Positions 1 to 8,163 of a DNA stretch of 64,000 nt are shown here, one piece after another. A program made the translations under genes and the position numbers. The notes beneath the pieces are model-generated. The model did no database searches. It was not told the origin of the DNA and was given only the letters and a program-made list of their open reading frames with translations. This stretch comes from UBA1127 sp034422455 (GTDB taxonomy: Bacteria > Chloroflexota > Dehalococcoidia > Lucifugimonadales > UBA1127), in the NCBI GenBank assembly GCA_034422455.1, contig DAOUJQ010000013.1, positions 103,630 through 167,629 of the forward strand, read 5' to 3'. Position 1 is the first letter of the stretch. The number at the start of each line of letters is the position of its first letter.

Positions 1-2
1 AT

Positions 3-800
3 GCGAATGCCGAGCGTTCCGGCTTGACCGTGTCGCTGGAAGCCTCCCGCTCGACGGCAAGGGACCTCGAGCAGGATGCCGCCCACATGTCGTCCGAACT
101 CGGCAGCATCAGGACGCAGTTGGACCGGTCGGAGTCCGCGCTGAGTGGGACGGAGGACAGGAACCGCAAGCTCCAATTGGAGCTGCTGCAAGTCAGGGAA
201 TTGCAGACTGATCTGAACCAGGCGTTTGATCTGCTCTCCGAGCTGGAGGAGCTGACCAACACCGAGTTCGGGCCCAACCACGGCGACGCCCTTCTGCTGG
301 TGGAGGAGGGATACCTGGCCGCCAACAACAGGAACCTGAAGGAAGCCGCCGCGTTTTTCGAGGAGTCCAGCAAGGCCTTTGAGCTTGCCAGGGCCAACGC
401 GGAAGAGGTCACCACCAAGAGCGAGGAGATTGCTTCCCTGGTCCCCGAAGAGGCGAACCAGACCTTCATCACCAGCCACCGGAACGCGCGCTCCACCGTC
501 TTTGCCATGGAGGCGCAGGCCCGCAACTATGAGGCCGCCGGCCACCTGTACACCATCCTCGAAGAGTGGACGGAGACAGACTCGCCCACCGCGCGCGACA
601 AGACCCGGTGGCGCGAGCTGGCGGACAAGGCCGAGGACCAGTTCGAGATGGCGATGAGCGCGCTGGACGGGGCCGACACCTGGAGTCCCGGCCTCTGGCG
701 GCGCACCGAGGCCCTGCGCCTCAACGTGCGCGACTGGCGCAATCTGTTGGTCGGCATCCGGATCAATATCATCGATGCGCCGGAGCGCAGGGGCAGCTAG
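3..800 (+). CDS. Coiled-coil hypothetical protein, 5' end outside window
   Basis: The reading frame is open to the window edge; a TTG at 24 is the first possible start inside, but the codons before it are also open, so the gene probably begins upstream. The visible ~265 residues are almost wholly helical: about 70 residues rich in E, L, R and Q with heptad-like spacing, then a region with LLSELEELTN and repeated charged helices resembling TPR-type packing. No signal peptide or membrane segment is visible in this part. I do not recognise a family. It ends convergently with lipB, the two stop codons overlapping by a few bases at 797-800. Confidence 0.6.
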   Translation, partial: ANAERSGLTVSLEASRSTARDLEQDAAHMSSELGSIRTQLDRSESALSGTEDRNRKLQLELLQVRELQTDLNQAFDLLSELEELTNTEFGPNHGDALLLVEEGYLAANNRNLKEAAAFFEESSKAFELARANAEEVTTKSEEIASLVPEEANQTFITSHRNARSTVFAMEAQARNYEAAGHLYTILEEWTETDSPTARDKTRWRELADKAEDQFEMAMSALDGADTWSPGLWRRTEALRLNVRDWRNLLVGIRINIIDAPERRGS

Positions 801-1513
801 CTTTGCAGGGCGGGTGAGTTGAGCATCGCCCGCGTCTGATCCGCTTCCGCCCACTCGGCGCGCAGCCCCAGCCGGCGGGCCAGCGCGTCCGCCACTGTGG
901 CCCGCACCTGCGAGCCGTCGACCTGCCGGCCGAGCTCCCGCTCCATCGACGTCACGGGCAGGCCGGGCACGCCGCACGGCACGATGTGCCGGAAATAGCC
1001 GGTGTCCGTGCTGACGTTCAGCGCAAACCCGTGGCTGCTGGTCCCCCGGCTGACCCGAAGCCCAATCGCCGCCAGCTTGCGCTCGTTCGGCGGCTCGCCC
1101 GTCCAGATCCCCGGCATGACGTCCGAGTGGTGGGCGTCCAGCCCGAAGACCGCCAGCGCCTCGGCCAGCGCCGCTTCCAGCGCCCTTACGTAGCGCACCG
1201 GCCCGCCGATGCGGCGCACGTCCAGGATCGGGTACCCCACGAGCTGCCCGGGACCGTGGTAGGTGACCTCCCCGCCGCGGTCGACGGCGTACACCGCGAT
1301 CCCCTCCCGGGCCAGCGTCTCATCGTCCAGCAGCACGTCTTCACGCCGCCCGCGACGACCCAGCGTGTACACGTGCGGATGCTCCAGCAGCAGCACCGTG
1401 TCCCCGATGCGCCCCTTCTGGCGTTCTGCCACGAGGCTCTTTTGCAGCGCCCACGCCGCGCTGTACTCTGTCTCTCCGAGCCAGTGAAAGACGGCTGTTG
1501 CCCGGTCGCTCAT
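797..1513 (-). CDS. lipB: Lipoyl(octanoyl) transferase LipB
   Basis: LipB moves octanoate from acyl carrier protein to the lipoyl domains of 2-oxoacid dehydrogenases and the glycine cleavage H protein, in the cytosol. The 238-residue product has the usual length. It carries the conserved RGGEVTYHGPGQLVGYPI block, the lysine in ERKLAAIGLRVSRG, and the catalytic cysteine in VPCGVPGLPVTSM. The ATG at 1511-1513 is the start. Its likely client is the lipoyl domain of the E2 protein at 60493. No lipA is in the window. Confidence 0.93.
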   Translation of the reverse strand: MSDRATAVFHWLGETEYSAAWALQKSLVAERQKGRIGDTVLLLEHPHVYTLGRRGRREDVLLDDETLAREGIAVYAVDRGGEVTYHGPGQLVGYPILDVRRIGGPVRYVRALEAALAEALAVFGLDAHHSDVMPGIWTGEPPNERKLAAIGLRVSRGTSSHGFALNVSTDTGYFRHIVPCGVPGLPVTSMERELGRQVDGSQVRATVADALARRLGLRAEWAEADQTRAMLNSPALQS

Positions 1514-1585
1514 GGGGCCATTATCGGCAGGGAATGTGGCGCGCGCCAGCGGTGTTGATTCGCTACAATGAAGCGGGAGGCAGCA

Positions 1586-2056
1586 ATGGCAGAAAGACGG
1601 TATTGGCTGTTCAAGTCAGAGCCCAACGCCTACTCCTACGCCGACCTGCAGAACGACGGCGTGGCCGAGTGGGACGGCGTCCGCAACTACCAGGCCCGCA
1701 ATTTCCTCCGGGACTCCATCAAGGAGGGCGACGGCATCCTCTTCTACCACAGCAGCACCTCGCCCATGGCCGTCGTCGGCACGGCCGTAGTCGTCCGCGA
1801 CGGCTACCCGGACTCGACCGCGTGGGACCCCGACTCCGCGCACCCGGACCCGCAGAGCACGCCGGAAACCCCCCGCTGGTACATGGTGGACATCAAGGCA
1901 GACCGCGAATTCGAGTCGCAGGTAACCCTGGAAGCCATCAAGAACACCCCGGGGCTGGAGAAGATGATGGTCGCCCAGCGCGGCTCCCGTTTGTCCATCC
2001 AGCCGGTGACGCCTGAGGAGTGGGACATCGTCACAAAACTGGGCGGGCTCGGGTAG
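1586..2056 (+). CDS. EVE domain protein
   Basis: A 156-residue single-domain EVE protein (PUA-like fold, as in human THYN1); such domains are thought to bind modified bases in DNA or RNA. The N-terminus RYWLFKSEP and the block WDGVRNYQARNFLRD are typical. An ATG at 1568 is also in frame, but GGGAGG at 1574-1579 is spaced correctly for the ATG at 1586, and the family begins at that point. It lies 5 bases before nfo, suggesting a DNA maintenance context. The substrate is unknown. A second, smaller EVE-like protein is at 32534. Confidence 0.85.
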   Translation: MAERRYWLFKSEPNAYSYADLQNDGVAEWDGVRNYQARNFLRDSIKEGDGILFYHSSTSPMAVVGTAVVVRDGYPDSTAWDPDSAHPDPQSTPETPRWYMVDIKADREFESQVTLEAIKNTPGLEKMMVAQRGSRLSIQPVTPEEWDIVTKLGGLG

Positions 2057-2061
2057 GCGCC

Positions 2062-2913
2062 ATGCGGATCGGCGCGCACGTATCGTCCGCCGGCGGCATC
2101 AGCAGGGCCGTCGACCGCGCCGTGGAGATCGGCGCGGAGACCATCCAGGTCTTCTGCTCTCCGCCGCAGGGTTGGGCGTACAAGCCCCCTCCGGAAGATG
2201 AGGTCATCGCGTTCCGGCAGAAGTCGGAGGAGACGGGCATCGGCCCGGCCTTCCTGCACGGCATCTACCTCATGAATTTCGGCAGCCCGGACCCGGAGCT
2301 GATCGCCAAGTCGAAGGCTGCTCTTTCCAACTACATGGAGTGCGCAGCGCAGATCGGCGCCACGGGCGTCATCTTCCATAGCGGCAGCCACAAGGGCCAG
2401 GGGTTCGAGGCCGTCCTTCCCCAGACCGTCGCCGCCCTGCGAGAGGTGCTGGCCGCCGCCCCTGAGGGGCCGCTGCTGCTCATCGAAAACTGCGCCGGAA
2501 TGGGCAACCACATCGGTGCGTCCTTCACGGAAATCGGGCGCATCATGGACGGCATCGACAGCTCGCGCGTCAAGGTTTGCCTGGATACCCAGCACTCCTT
2601 TGCCGCCGGTTACGACGTCTCGCAACCGGAAACCCTAGACGCGGCGCTTGCGGAGTTCGACTCGGCAATTGGGTTGCACAATCTCGTCGCCGTGCACGCC
2701 AATGACGCCAAGACCCCCTTTGCCTCGGGCGTCGACCGCCACGCGAACATCGGCGAGGGCTACATCGGCGACGCCGGGTTCGCCGTCATTCTCGCCCACC
2801 CGGCGTTCCACGACGTTCCCTTCCTGCTCGAGGTCCCGGGTGAGGGCAACGGGCCGGACCGCGCACAGCTTGACCACGTCAAGGCCTTGCGGGACGGGGC
2901 GGGGGCCGCGTGA
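2062..2913 (+). CDS. nfo: Endonuclease IV (AP endonuclease)
   Basis: Nfo cuts the backbone 5' of abasic sites in base excision repair. The 283-residue TIM-barrel product starts MRIGAHVSSAGG, the classic N-terminus. Metal-site segments are present: FHSGSH, LLIENCAG, CLDTQHSFAAGYD, VHANDAKTPFASGVDRH and LLEVPGEG. The ATG at 2062 is chosen because the family starts there; in-frame codons further upstream overlap the EVE gene. The stop overlaps the next gene (TGATG), so the two are probably translationally coupled. Confidence 0.94.
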   Translation: MRIGAHVSSAGGISRAVDRAVEIGAETIQVFCSPPQGWAYKPPPEDEVIAFRQKSEETGIGPAFLHGIYLMNFGSPDPELIAKSKAALSNYMECAAQIGATGVIFHSGSHKGQGFEAVLPQTVAALREVLAAAPEGPLLLIENCAGMGNHIGASFTEIGRIMDGIDSSRVKVCLDTQHSFAAGYDVSQPETLDAALAEFDSAIGLHNLVAVHANDAKTPFASGVDRHANIGEGYIGDAGFAVILAHPAFHDVPFLLEVPGEGNGPDRAQLDHVKALRDGAGAA

Positions 2914-3290
2914 TGGCCGTCAGGCTCACGACGACCCAGTTCGAGCGACTCGTCGCAGACGCCTTGGAGGGACTGCCGCAGGAAGTCCACGACATCCTGG
3001 ACAACGTCGAGGTCATGACGCAGCACTGGCCGTCGGCGGAACAGATGGAGGACACCGGGACGGAGCACGACTACGGCCTGCTGGGCCTGTACGAGGGCAT
3101 ACCGCTCATCGACCGCGGCCACTACAACTGGGCGCTGCCGGACCGCGTGACGCTGTTCCAGCGGCCGCTGGAGGCCGTCTGCGACACCCACGACGAGCTT
3201 GAGCGCCAGGTGCAGATCACCGTGGTGCATGAGCTGGCGCACCACGTGGGCTGGGACGACGAGGATATCCACCGAATGGGCTTCGGCTAG
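2913..3290 (+). CDS. Small zincin-like metallopeptidase (PF06262-type)
   Basis: A ~125-residue cytosolic protein with the zinc motif HELAHHVGWDDEDIHRMG near the C-terminus; HELAH plus the downstream D/E-rich end matches the small 'metallopeptidase family' group whose substrate is unknown. The start is the ATG at 2913, overlapping the nfo TGA by one base; a GTG directly before it (2910) is also possible. It is the last gene of the EVE-nfo run and faces the dehydrogenase gene convergently. Confidence 0.8.
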   Translation: MAVRLTTTQFERLVADALEGLPQEVHDILDNVEVMTQHWPSAEQMEDTGTEHDYGLLGLYEGIPLIDRGHYNWALPDRVTLFQRPLEAVCDTHDELERQVQITVVHELAHHVGWDDEDIHRMGFG

Positions 3291-3308
3291 CCCCGCCGCT
3301 CCTGCTCG

Positions 3309-4454
3309 CTACGCTGCCGCGTGCTCCTCGACGGCCTCACCCTCCACCCGAACGCGAACGAAGTCCCTTTCAGCCTCGCGGACGTGGCCGTTCCGGTCGC
3401 CCCGCTGTGCGTCGCGGGCCCGCTCCAGCCGCTCCTCGGCGATGCGGTCCGCCGCCTCGTGCGGTGGGAGGCCGTGTTTGCGGGAAACGTGCAGCACCCG
3501 CGTCACCGTTTCCTCGATGTCCCGCACGCGCTCTCGGGCAACGCACTCGTCGTAGCCGTCAACCTCGACCGCGAGGTTGATCACCCCGCCGGCGTTGATG
3601 ATGAAGTCGGGCACGTACACGATGCCCCGGTTCCACAGCTGCCTGCCGTTCTCCGGCGTCAGCAACTGGTTGTTGGCCGCGCCGGCGACCACCTTGGAGC
3701 GCAGGCGTCGAATGGTGTCGCAGTTCAGCACGCCACCGAGCGCGCAGGGCGCGAACACGTCGGCCTGGACGTCGTAGATGGCGTCCGGGTCCTGCAGGAC
3801 TGTGCAGTTGAGCCCACGCGCCCGCTCCAGCGCCGCCGGGTTCACGTCGGTCACGGTGATGCGCGCCCCCTCGGCGAGCAGGTGCTCCACCAGGGAGGTC
3901 GCCACCTTGCCGAAGCCCTGCACGGCGACCGACACGTCCTTCAGCGTGTCAGTGCCCAGGGTCTCCCGCACGGCGGCCTTCATGCCCTTGTAGATGCCGA
4001 AGCCGGTGATGTGGGAGGTGTTGCCGCTGCCGCCGTATTGGGCCGGCAGCCCCACGACGTGCCTTGTCTCCTCGCTTATCGCGACGAGGTGCTCAGGCCT
4101 GACGCCGACGTCCTCCGTGGTGATGTACCGTCCGCCCAGGGAGTCGACGTGGCGGCCGAAGGCACGGATCGCCGCGTCGCTGACGCCCGTCTTCGGGTCG
4201 GCCCAGATGAGCGCCTTGCCGCCGCCGAAATCGAGGCCCGCGGCCGCGCTCTTGTACGTCATCGCGCGGGCCAGCCGCAGCACGTCATTCACCGCATCCT
4301 CTTCCGTCGCATGGGGCCAGATGCGCACGCCGCCAAGGGACGGCCCAAGGGTAGTGTCGTGGATGCAGATGAACGCTCGGAGGCCGGAACTCTTGTCAAC
4401 TGCCACCAGCAACTGCTCGTAGTCGCCGGTCTGCATGGTGTCGATCACGTCCAT
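3309..4454 (-). CDS. Leu/Val/Glu-family amino acid dehydrogenase
   Basis: NAD-dependent oxidative deamination of an amino acid, closest to leucine/valine dehydrogenases. In the 381-residue product the two active-site lysines fall at positions 68 (MTYKSAAAG) and 80 (DFGGGKAL), as in Bacillus leucine dehydrogenase. The Rossmann loop is VQGFGKVATSLVEHL, and PCALGG and VVAGAANNQL follow. The ATG at 4452-4454 has a strong GGAGAGGAGG site; an in-frame upstream extension covers the promoter and is not used. The last ~35 residues form a charged tail beyond the family core. Leu, Val and Glu cannot be told apart by eye. Confidence 0.88.
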   Translation of the reverse strand: MDVIDTMQTGDYEQLLVAVDKSSGLRAFICIHDTTLGPSLGGVRIWPHATEEDAVNDVLRLARAMTYKSAAAGLDFGGGKALIWADPKTGVSDAAIRAFGRHVDSLGGRYITTEDVGVRPEHLVAISEETRHVVGLPAQYGGSGNTSHITGFGIYKGMKAAVRETLGTDTLKDVSVAVQGFGKVATSLVEHLLAEGARITVTDVNPAALERARGLNCTVLQDPDAIYDVQADVFAPCALGGVLNCDTIRRLRSKVVAGAANNQLLTPENGRQLWNRGIVYVPDFIINAGGVINLAVEVDGYDECVARERVRDIEETVTRVLHVSRKHGLPPHEAADRIAEERLERARDAQRGDRNGHVREAERDFVRVRVEGEAVEEHAAA

Positions 4455-4518
4455 CGTGTGCCTCCTCTCCGGCGCCTGCGGGAACAGGCGTCGCGATCGA
4501 CTATGTTCCTCTCCTTCC

Positions 4519-4556
4519 ATTGTAGCCCAAAATCGACCGTTGTGACGAATTTCGTC
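4519..4556 (-). promoter_or_regulatory. Promoter and dyad upstream of the dehydrogenase
   Basis: On the minus strand a TACAAT -10 (4519-4524) follows a GTCACA -35 (4541-4546) at 16 bases. A perfect dyad GACGAA-A-TTCGTC (4544-4556) overlaps the -35, a good place for a repressor. The regulator is unknown. Confidence 0.45.
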
Positions 4557-4653
4557 GCGGTATTTCAAGCGAATCCTGAGGACGCCAATGGAAGGAGGGA
4601 CAAGACATCGGTGGGACGGGCGGGCTGGAGGCAGTGGAAGCCGGAAGGGCGGC

Positions 4654-5391
4654 TTACAGGTCGCGGCTGTTCATGAACTTGAGCGCAAGGAAGGGGAGGA
4701 TGAGGATCGGCACAACCCCCAGGCCCACCAGCACGGTGACTTCGATGGAGAGCGACTTGCCCTGCAATACCAGCGGAAGGTTGCCGAGCACCCCCTCCGG
4801 GGTAAATCCGTCCGCGTATGCCAGGTCCAGGATGCCCAGCGCCATGTACCAGATGACGCCCAGCACAACCAGGCCCATGACCGTGTTCGTGACCAGTACG
4901 CTGACCGTGATGCCGAGGAACGACAGGACGGTGAGCAGCAGCACCCAGTACGCCATGCCGACCAGGATGCCCTCGACGGTCATGTCGTTGTTGAGCGACA
5001 TTTCGCGCATCAGGAACGCAGTCGGAGCCGCGACGATGATGAAGATGAACGCATTCCCGAATGAACGGGACACCAGCTTCGCCAGCAGGTAGGGCGTCGG
5101 CGCGATGCCGCGGCTGATGATGGACTCGCCCAGGAACCTGAACTCCTGCGAGATGGCGCTGACGCTGTTGGCCAGCACCACCAGGCTGCCCAGGACCACG
5201 TACAAGACCAGCGCCCAGCCCATCAGGAATGAGGAATCGTCAATGAAGTTGCGGGATACGATTACGCCCATGACGCCGCCGGTCAACGTGAGCACGAACC
5301 AGAACCGGACAATCCATGACTTGGCAAGAATGGTCAGGTCATACTCCAGGAGACACAGAAAGGCGTTGGTGCTGAGGCCTCTTCTCATCAA
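4654..5391 (-). CDS. ABC-2 type transporter permease
   Basis: A 245-residue integral membrane protein with about six hydrophobic segments (for example WALVLYVVLGSLVVLANS and AFIFIIVAAPTAFL). The N-terminal half before the second helix resembles ABC-2 permeases: a cytosolic start ending SWIVRFWF, then alternating membrane spans. It overlaps the ATPase gene by 4 bases (ATGA), so the two make one exporter. Exported substrate unknown. Confidence 0.83.
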   Translation of the reverse strand: MMRRGLSTNAFLCLLEYDLTILAKSWIVRFWFVLTLTGGVMGVIVSRNFIDDSSFLMGWALVLYVVLGSLVVLANSVSAISQEFRFLGESIISRGIAPTPYLLAKLVSRSFGNAFIFIIVAAPTAFLMREMSLNNDMTVEGILVGMAYWVLLLTVLSFLGITVSVLVTNTVMGLVVLGVIWYMALGILDLAYADGFTPEGVLGNLPLVLQGKSLSIEVTVLVGLGVVPILILPFLALKFMNSRDL

Positions 5392-6455
5392 ATCACCTCG
5401 TCGGATGAAGCGGAGCGCAGTGAGGGTAGTTCATCCCGAGGTGCTCTGGACGGCGAGTAAATCCCCAACTGGGCCATGATGTCCTCAGTGTCCAGCGCCC
5501 GGGCAAAGCCCTTCCGGCGGTCTTCCTGCAGCGTCTTGAGGAAGGCGTCCTCCAGGTCCCCTGCAGGCTGAATGGACTTGAGCACGACACCGTGGCGGGC
5601 GAGGGCGTCCAGCACCTGGCTAAGGATGGTGATGAACTCGCCCTCCCGGTTGTTGAACGCAATCCTGACCGTATTCGCGCCCAATCGCTCAAACGTGATC
5701 CCGCGCACCTCCACGGTTGCGGCCTGGAGGCCCAGCTCTACTTCGCCCTCGACCAGCAGGTCGATGGTGTTGGCCAGGGTGAGGTGCTTCATGTCCAGCA
5801 CGGAACCGGTGAACACCAGCTTCCCGTGGTTCAGGATGCCCACGAAGTCGCAGGTCTCGTCGGCGTCCGGCAGGATGTGCGTCGAGAGGATGATGGTCTT
5901 GCCTTTGCGCCGCAGCTCCTCAAACAGGTCCAGCGTGTAGTGCCGTCCCTCCGGGTCAAGGCCGATGGTCGGCTCGTCGAGGAGCAGCAGGTCCGGGTCG
6001 TTCATCAGCGCGGCCGCGATGCCAAGGCGGGTGCGCTGGCCGCTGGACAGGTGTTCGATCCGTTGGGACGACGCCTGCAGCAGGTCCATGGCGTGGAGCA
6101 ATGCCGAGAGCCTGGGCTTGCGGATGCTGGGGACGATGCCGAACAGCTTGCCGACCAGGTCAAGATAGGATATCGGCGACATGTCGAAAGGGAAGTTGCC
6201 GTTCTGGGAGAGGAAACCGATACGCCGGCGCAGGTGGCCCGCTGCGAGGTTCATCGGCTCCTGGAAAACGCGGATGCTTCCCGCCGTAGGCCGCTGCAGC
6301 CCCATGATGAGCCGCAGCGCCGTGCTCTTTCCGGCGCCGTTCGGGCCAATGAGGCCGAAGATGCAACCCTGGGGTATGGATACGTTTACGCTGTTGAGGG
6401 CAATTTGCCGTGCTGCATAGATCTTCGTGAGGTCTACCGTCTCAACAACGTCCAT
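5388..6455 (-). CDS. ABC-2 type transporter ATP-binding protein
   Basis: 355 residues. The N-terminal nucleotide-binding domain has Walker A GPNGAGKST, signature LSSGQRTRLGIAAALM, Walker B LLLLDEPTIGLD and the H-loop STHILPDADE. After ~residue 230 there is a C-terminal extension with LAVEVRG-like beta segments, typical of drug, antibiotic or gliding-type exporters. First gene of a two-gene operon with the permease that follows. It is transcribed divergently from the DsbA-fold gene at 6611, sharing a ~155 bp intergenic region. Confidence 0.88.
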   Translation of the reverse strand: MDVVETVDLTKIYAARQIALNSVNVSIPQGCIFGLIGPNGAGKSTALRLIMGLQRPTAGSIRVFQEPMNLAAGHLRRRIGFLSQNGNFPFDMSPISYLDLVGKLFGIVPSIRKPRLSALLHAMDLLQASSQRIEHLSSGQRTRLGIAAALMNDPDLLLLDEPTIGLDPEGRHYTLDLFEELRRKGKTIILSTHILPDADETCDFVGILNHGKLVFTGSVLDMKHLTLANTIDLLVEGEVELGLQAATVEVRGITFERLGANTVRIAFNNREGEFITILSQVLDALARHGVVLKSIQPAGDLEDAFLKTLQEDRRKGFARALDTEDIMAQLGIYSPSRAPRDELPSLRSASSDEVI

Positions 6456-6555
6456 GTCTTCTCCTCCAAAACCTAGCGGCTATGTTCTCACATATGCGTA
6501 ACTTCGGGCAATAGGATAGCCGGGCGCCGGACGGTTGCGAACGCAGTGAATGGCT

Positions 6556-6584
6556 TTGACGCTGGCCGTGGGTGCAACTACAAT
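6556..6584 (+). promoter_or_regulatory. Sigma-70-type promoter of the DsbA-fold gene
   Basis: TTGACG (6556-6561), a 17-base spacer and TACAAT (6579-6584). A ribosome-binding site GGGAGGTG (6599-6606) precedes the ATG at 6611. Together they place transcription and translation start upstream of the in-frame TGA at 6650, which argues that the full reading frame is used. Confidence 0.6.
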
Positions 6585-6610
6585 GTTGCCAGAAATTTGG
6601 GAGGTGCGGC

Positions 6611-7249
6611 ATGGCCAAGCTCTCTTGTGACGTGTTCTTCGATTACACCTGACCCTTTGTGTACAACGCAGCCGTGTGGCTGGAGTCCGCAAAGGAGACC
6701 GCGGGAGACGAGCTGGAGCTGAACTGGCGAGGTTTCCTGCTGGAACAGATCAACAGCAAGGAAGGCCCTGACTGGAAGGTCTGGGAGCAGCCTGACGACT
6801 ATGAGTTTCGCGGAATGTGGGCCCTCCGGGCCGGCGAGGCCGCCAAGGCGCAGGGGCCGGAGCTCTTCCAGCAGTTCCACATGGCGCTGCTCCGGGCACG
6901 CCACGTGGACCGCGTCAACGTCGGCGACCGGGAAGTGCTCATGGAGATCGCCGCAGGCGTAGGCCTCGACCTGGAGCAATTCCGCGCCGACATGGAGGAC
7001 CAGGCGACCAAGGACAAGGTCGCCGCTGACCACGTCGAGGCCGTCGAGAGCTACGGCGTGTTCGGCACGCCCACGTTCGTCTTCCCCAACGGCGCCGCGG
7101 CGTTCGTCAAGCTCCTCAAGCCGCCGGAGGCCCGCGCGTCACGCGCCCTGGAGCTGCTCTCCGAGATGATGGAGGACCACATCTACATCGGTGAGGTCAA
7201 GCGGCCCCAGCCGCCGTGGCCCAAGGGCGCATTCACCGCCGGGAGCTAG
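6611..7249 (+). CDS. DsbA/FrnE-fold thiol oxidoreductase, probable selenoprotein (in-frame TGA at 6650)
   Basis: The gene starts at ATG 6611 with a good ribosome-binding site and reads MAKLSCDVFFDYT, then TGA (codon 14, 6650-6652), then PFVYNAAVWLESAKE and on to a TAG at 7247-7249: 212 residues if TGA is decoded. DsbA-family proteins of the FrnE/2-hydroxychromene-2-carboxylate isomerase type have Cys-Pro right after the first strand, so the TGA sits at the catalytic cysteine; no resolving Cys follows three positions later. A cis-Pro loop is plausible at FGTPTFVFPNG. Codons after the TGA keep full family homology. A GTG at 6659 would give a protein without the first strand and active site, and has no ribosome-binding site. 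Sec decoding is inference; a point mutation is the alternative. Confidence 0.75.
6650..6682 (+). promoter_or_regulatory. Candidate bacterial SECIS element, DsbA-fold gene
   Basis: Downstream of the TGA (6650-6652), CAGCC (6669-6673), loop GTGT (6674-6677) and GGCTG (6678-6682) form a perfect 5-bp stem. The loop begins 21 nt after the TGA and its first base is G. The published bacterial SECIS pattern asks for a loop 16-37 nt from UGA, a stem of at least 4 bp and a G in the first two loop positions; all are met. The short stem makes chance occurrence possible. Confidence 0.5.
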
Positions 7250-7257
7250 CCCCTCGC

Positions 7258-7953
7258 ATGGAGCCGAACGTGGAGTCAGTCGAGAAGGCGTTGGGCGTCC
7301 GCTTTCGCGACCCGGGCCTGCTGCGCCTCAGCCTGACCCATAGCTCATACGTCAACGAGCACCCCCAGGATGCTCCGGTCTCGAACGAACGGCTGGAGTA
7401 CCTGGGGGACGCTTTTTTGAGCGCGGTTGTCGCCCGCCGCCTCTACCTCGACCATCCGGACATGACCGAGGGTGAGCTGACGGAGGCCCGTGCCAGCGTC
7501 GTGCGCGGGGAGACCCTCGGCCAGCGGGCCCGCGAGATCGGCCTTGGCGAACACCTCCTGCTCGGCCAGGGCGAGGAGCAGAGCGGCGGCCGGGAAAAGC
7601 CCGGCAACCTTGCGTGCGCGCTGGAGGCGGTTGTCGGCGCCATCTACCTCGACCAGGGGCACGAGGCCGCCGAGGCTTTCATCTTCCGGGCGTTCGCAAC
7701 CGAGATCGACGGCGCCGCCTCACCGAAATCACTGCAGGACCCAAAGTCACAGCTCCAGGAGGCCGCGCAAGCGCGGGGGCTCGGCGCGCCGCAGTACCGG
7801 CTGCTCTCCGAGATAGGCCCCGGGCACGCGCGCACCTTCACCGTCGAGGTCATCGTCGCCGGCGAGCCTCTCGCCAGGGGCTCCTCCTCCCGCAAGGTTG
7901 ACGCTGAGCGGCGGGCGGCGAGTGCGGCGCTGGCGCTGCTCCCCGCCCTCTAG
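7258..7953 (+). CDS. rnc: Ribonuclease III
   Basis: Double-strand-specific RNase for rRNA and mRNA processing. The 231-residue product has the RIII domain (about 5-150), with signature NERLEYLGDA at 43-52 supplying E44, E47 and D51. The C-terminal dsRNA-binding domain (DPKSQLQEAAQ ... GSSSRKVDAERRAA) is complete. In the second metal-binding segment the protein reads LACALEAVVGAIYLD: the position of the catalytic Asp (E. coli D114) is Cys120, while the Glu (E117 in E. coli) is kept as E123. The ATG at 7258 is chosen because the family core starts there. Confidence 0.9.
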   Translation: MEPNVESVEKALGVRFRDPGLLRLSLTHSSYVNEHPQDAPVSNERLEYLGDAFLSAVVARRLYLDHPDMTEGELTEARASVVRGETLGQRAREIGLGEHLLLGQGEEQSGGREKPGNLACALEAVVGAIYLDQGHEAAEAFIFRAFATEIDGAASPKSLQDPKSQLQEAAQARGLGAPQYRLLSEIGPGHARTFTVEVIVAGEPLARGSSSRKVDAERRAASAALALLPAL

Positions 7954-7997
7954 CCCTCTCCCCTCTCCCTGCCTTGTAAGCGCCTGGCAACGGCCTT

Positions 7998-8163
7998 CCA
8001 TACGAACGCACATCTTTTGACATACTATAACATCAATGCATATTCCAATATAATCAAAACGATTGGAACGCCTTGACAGCAGGCGTATAATTCGCGCACG
8101 TCCTTACATCCAGCCAACGGTGAAGCCCAGCGGAGACAGGAGGAGGACATGCAGCGGTACATC
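7998..8163 (+). repeat. Upstream block, copy 1 of a direct duplication
   Basis: This ~165-bp stretch, covering promoter, leader and first codons of the first DppB gene, is nearly identical to 9114-9280 before the second DppB gene; only a few bases differ. It includes the AT-rich CATCTTTTGACATACTATAA segment, the dyad TTCCAAT-N12-ATTGGAA, the promoter at 8063-8091 and the AGGAGGAGGAC ribosome-binding site. Confidence 0.9.
8063..8091 (+). promoter_or_regulatory. Promoter of the first DppB-type gene
   Basis: TTGGAA (8063-8068), 17 bases, perfect TATAAT (8086-8091). The -35 half-overlaps the right arm of the dyad TTCCAAT/ATTGGAA, a possible operator. Confidence 0.55.

Noticed and set aside
6659..7249. 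A shorter DsbA-fold product starting at GTG 6659
   Set aside because: No ribosome-binding site, and it would lack the first strand and the active-site region; the promoter and ribosome-binding site serve ATG 6611.
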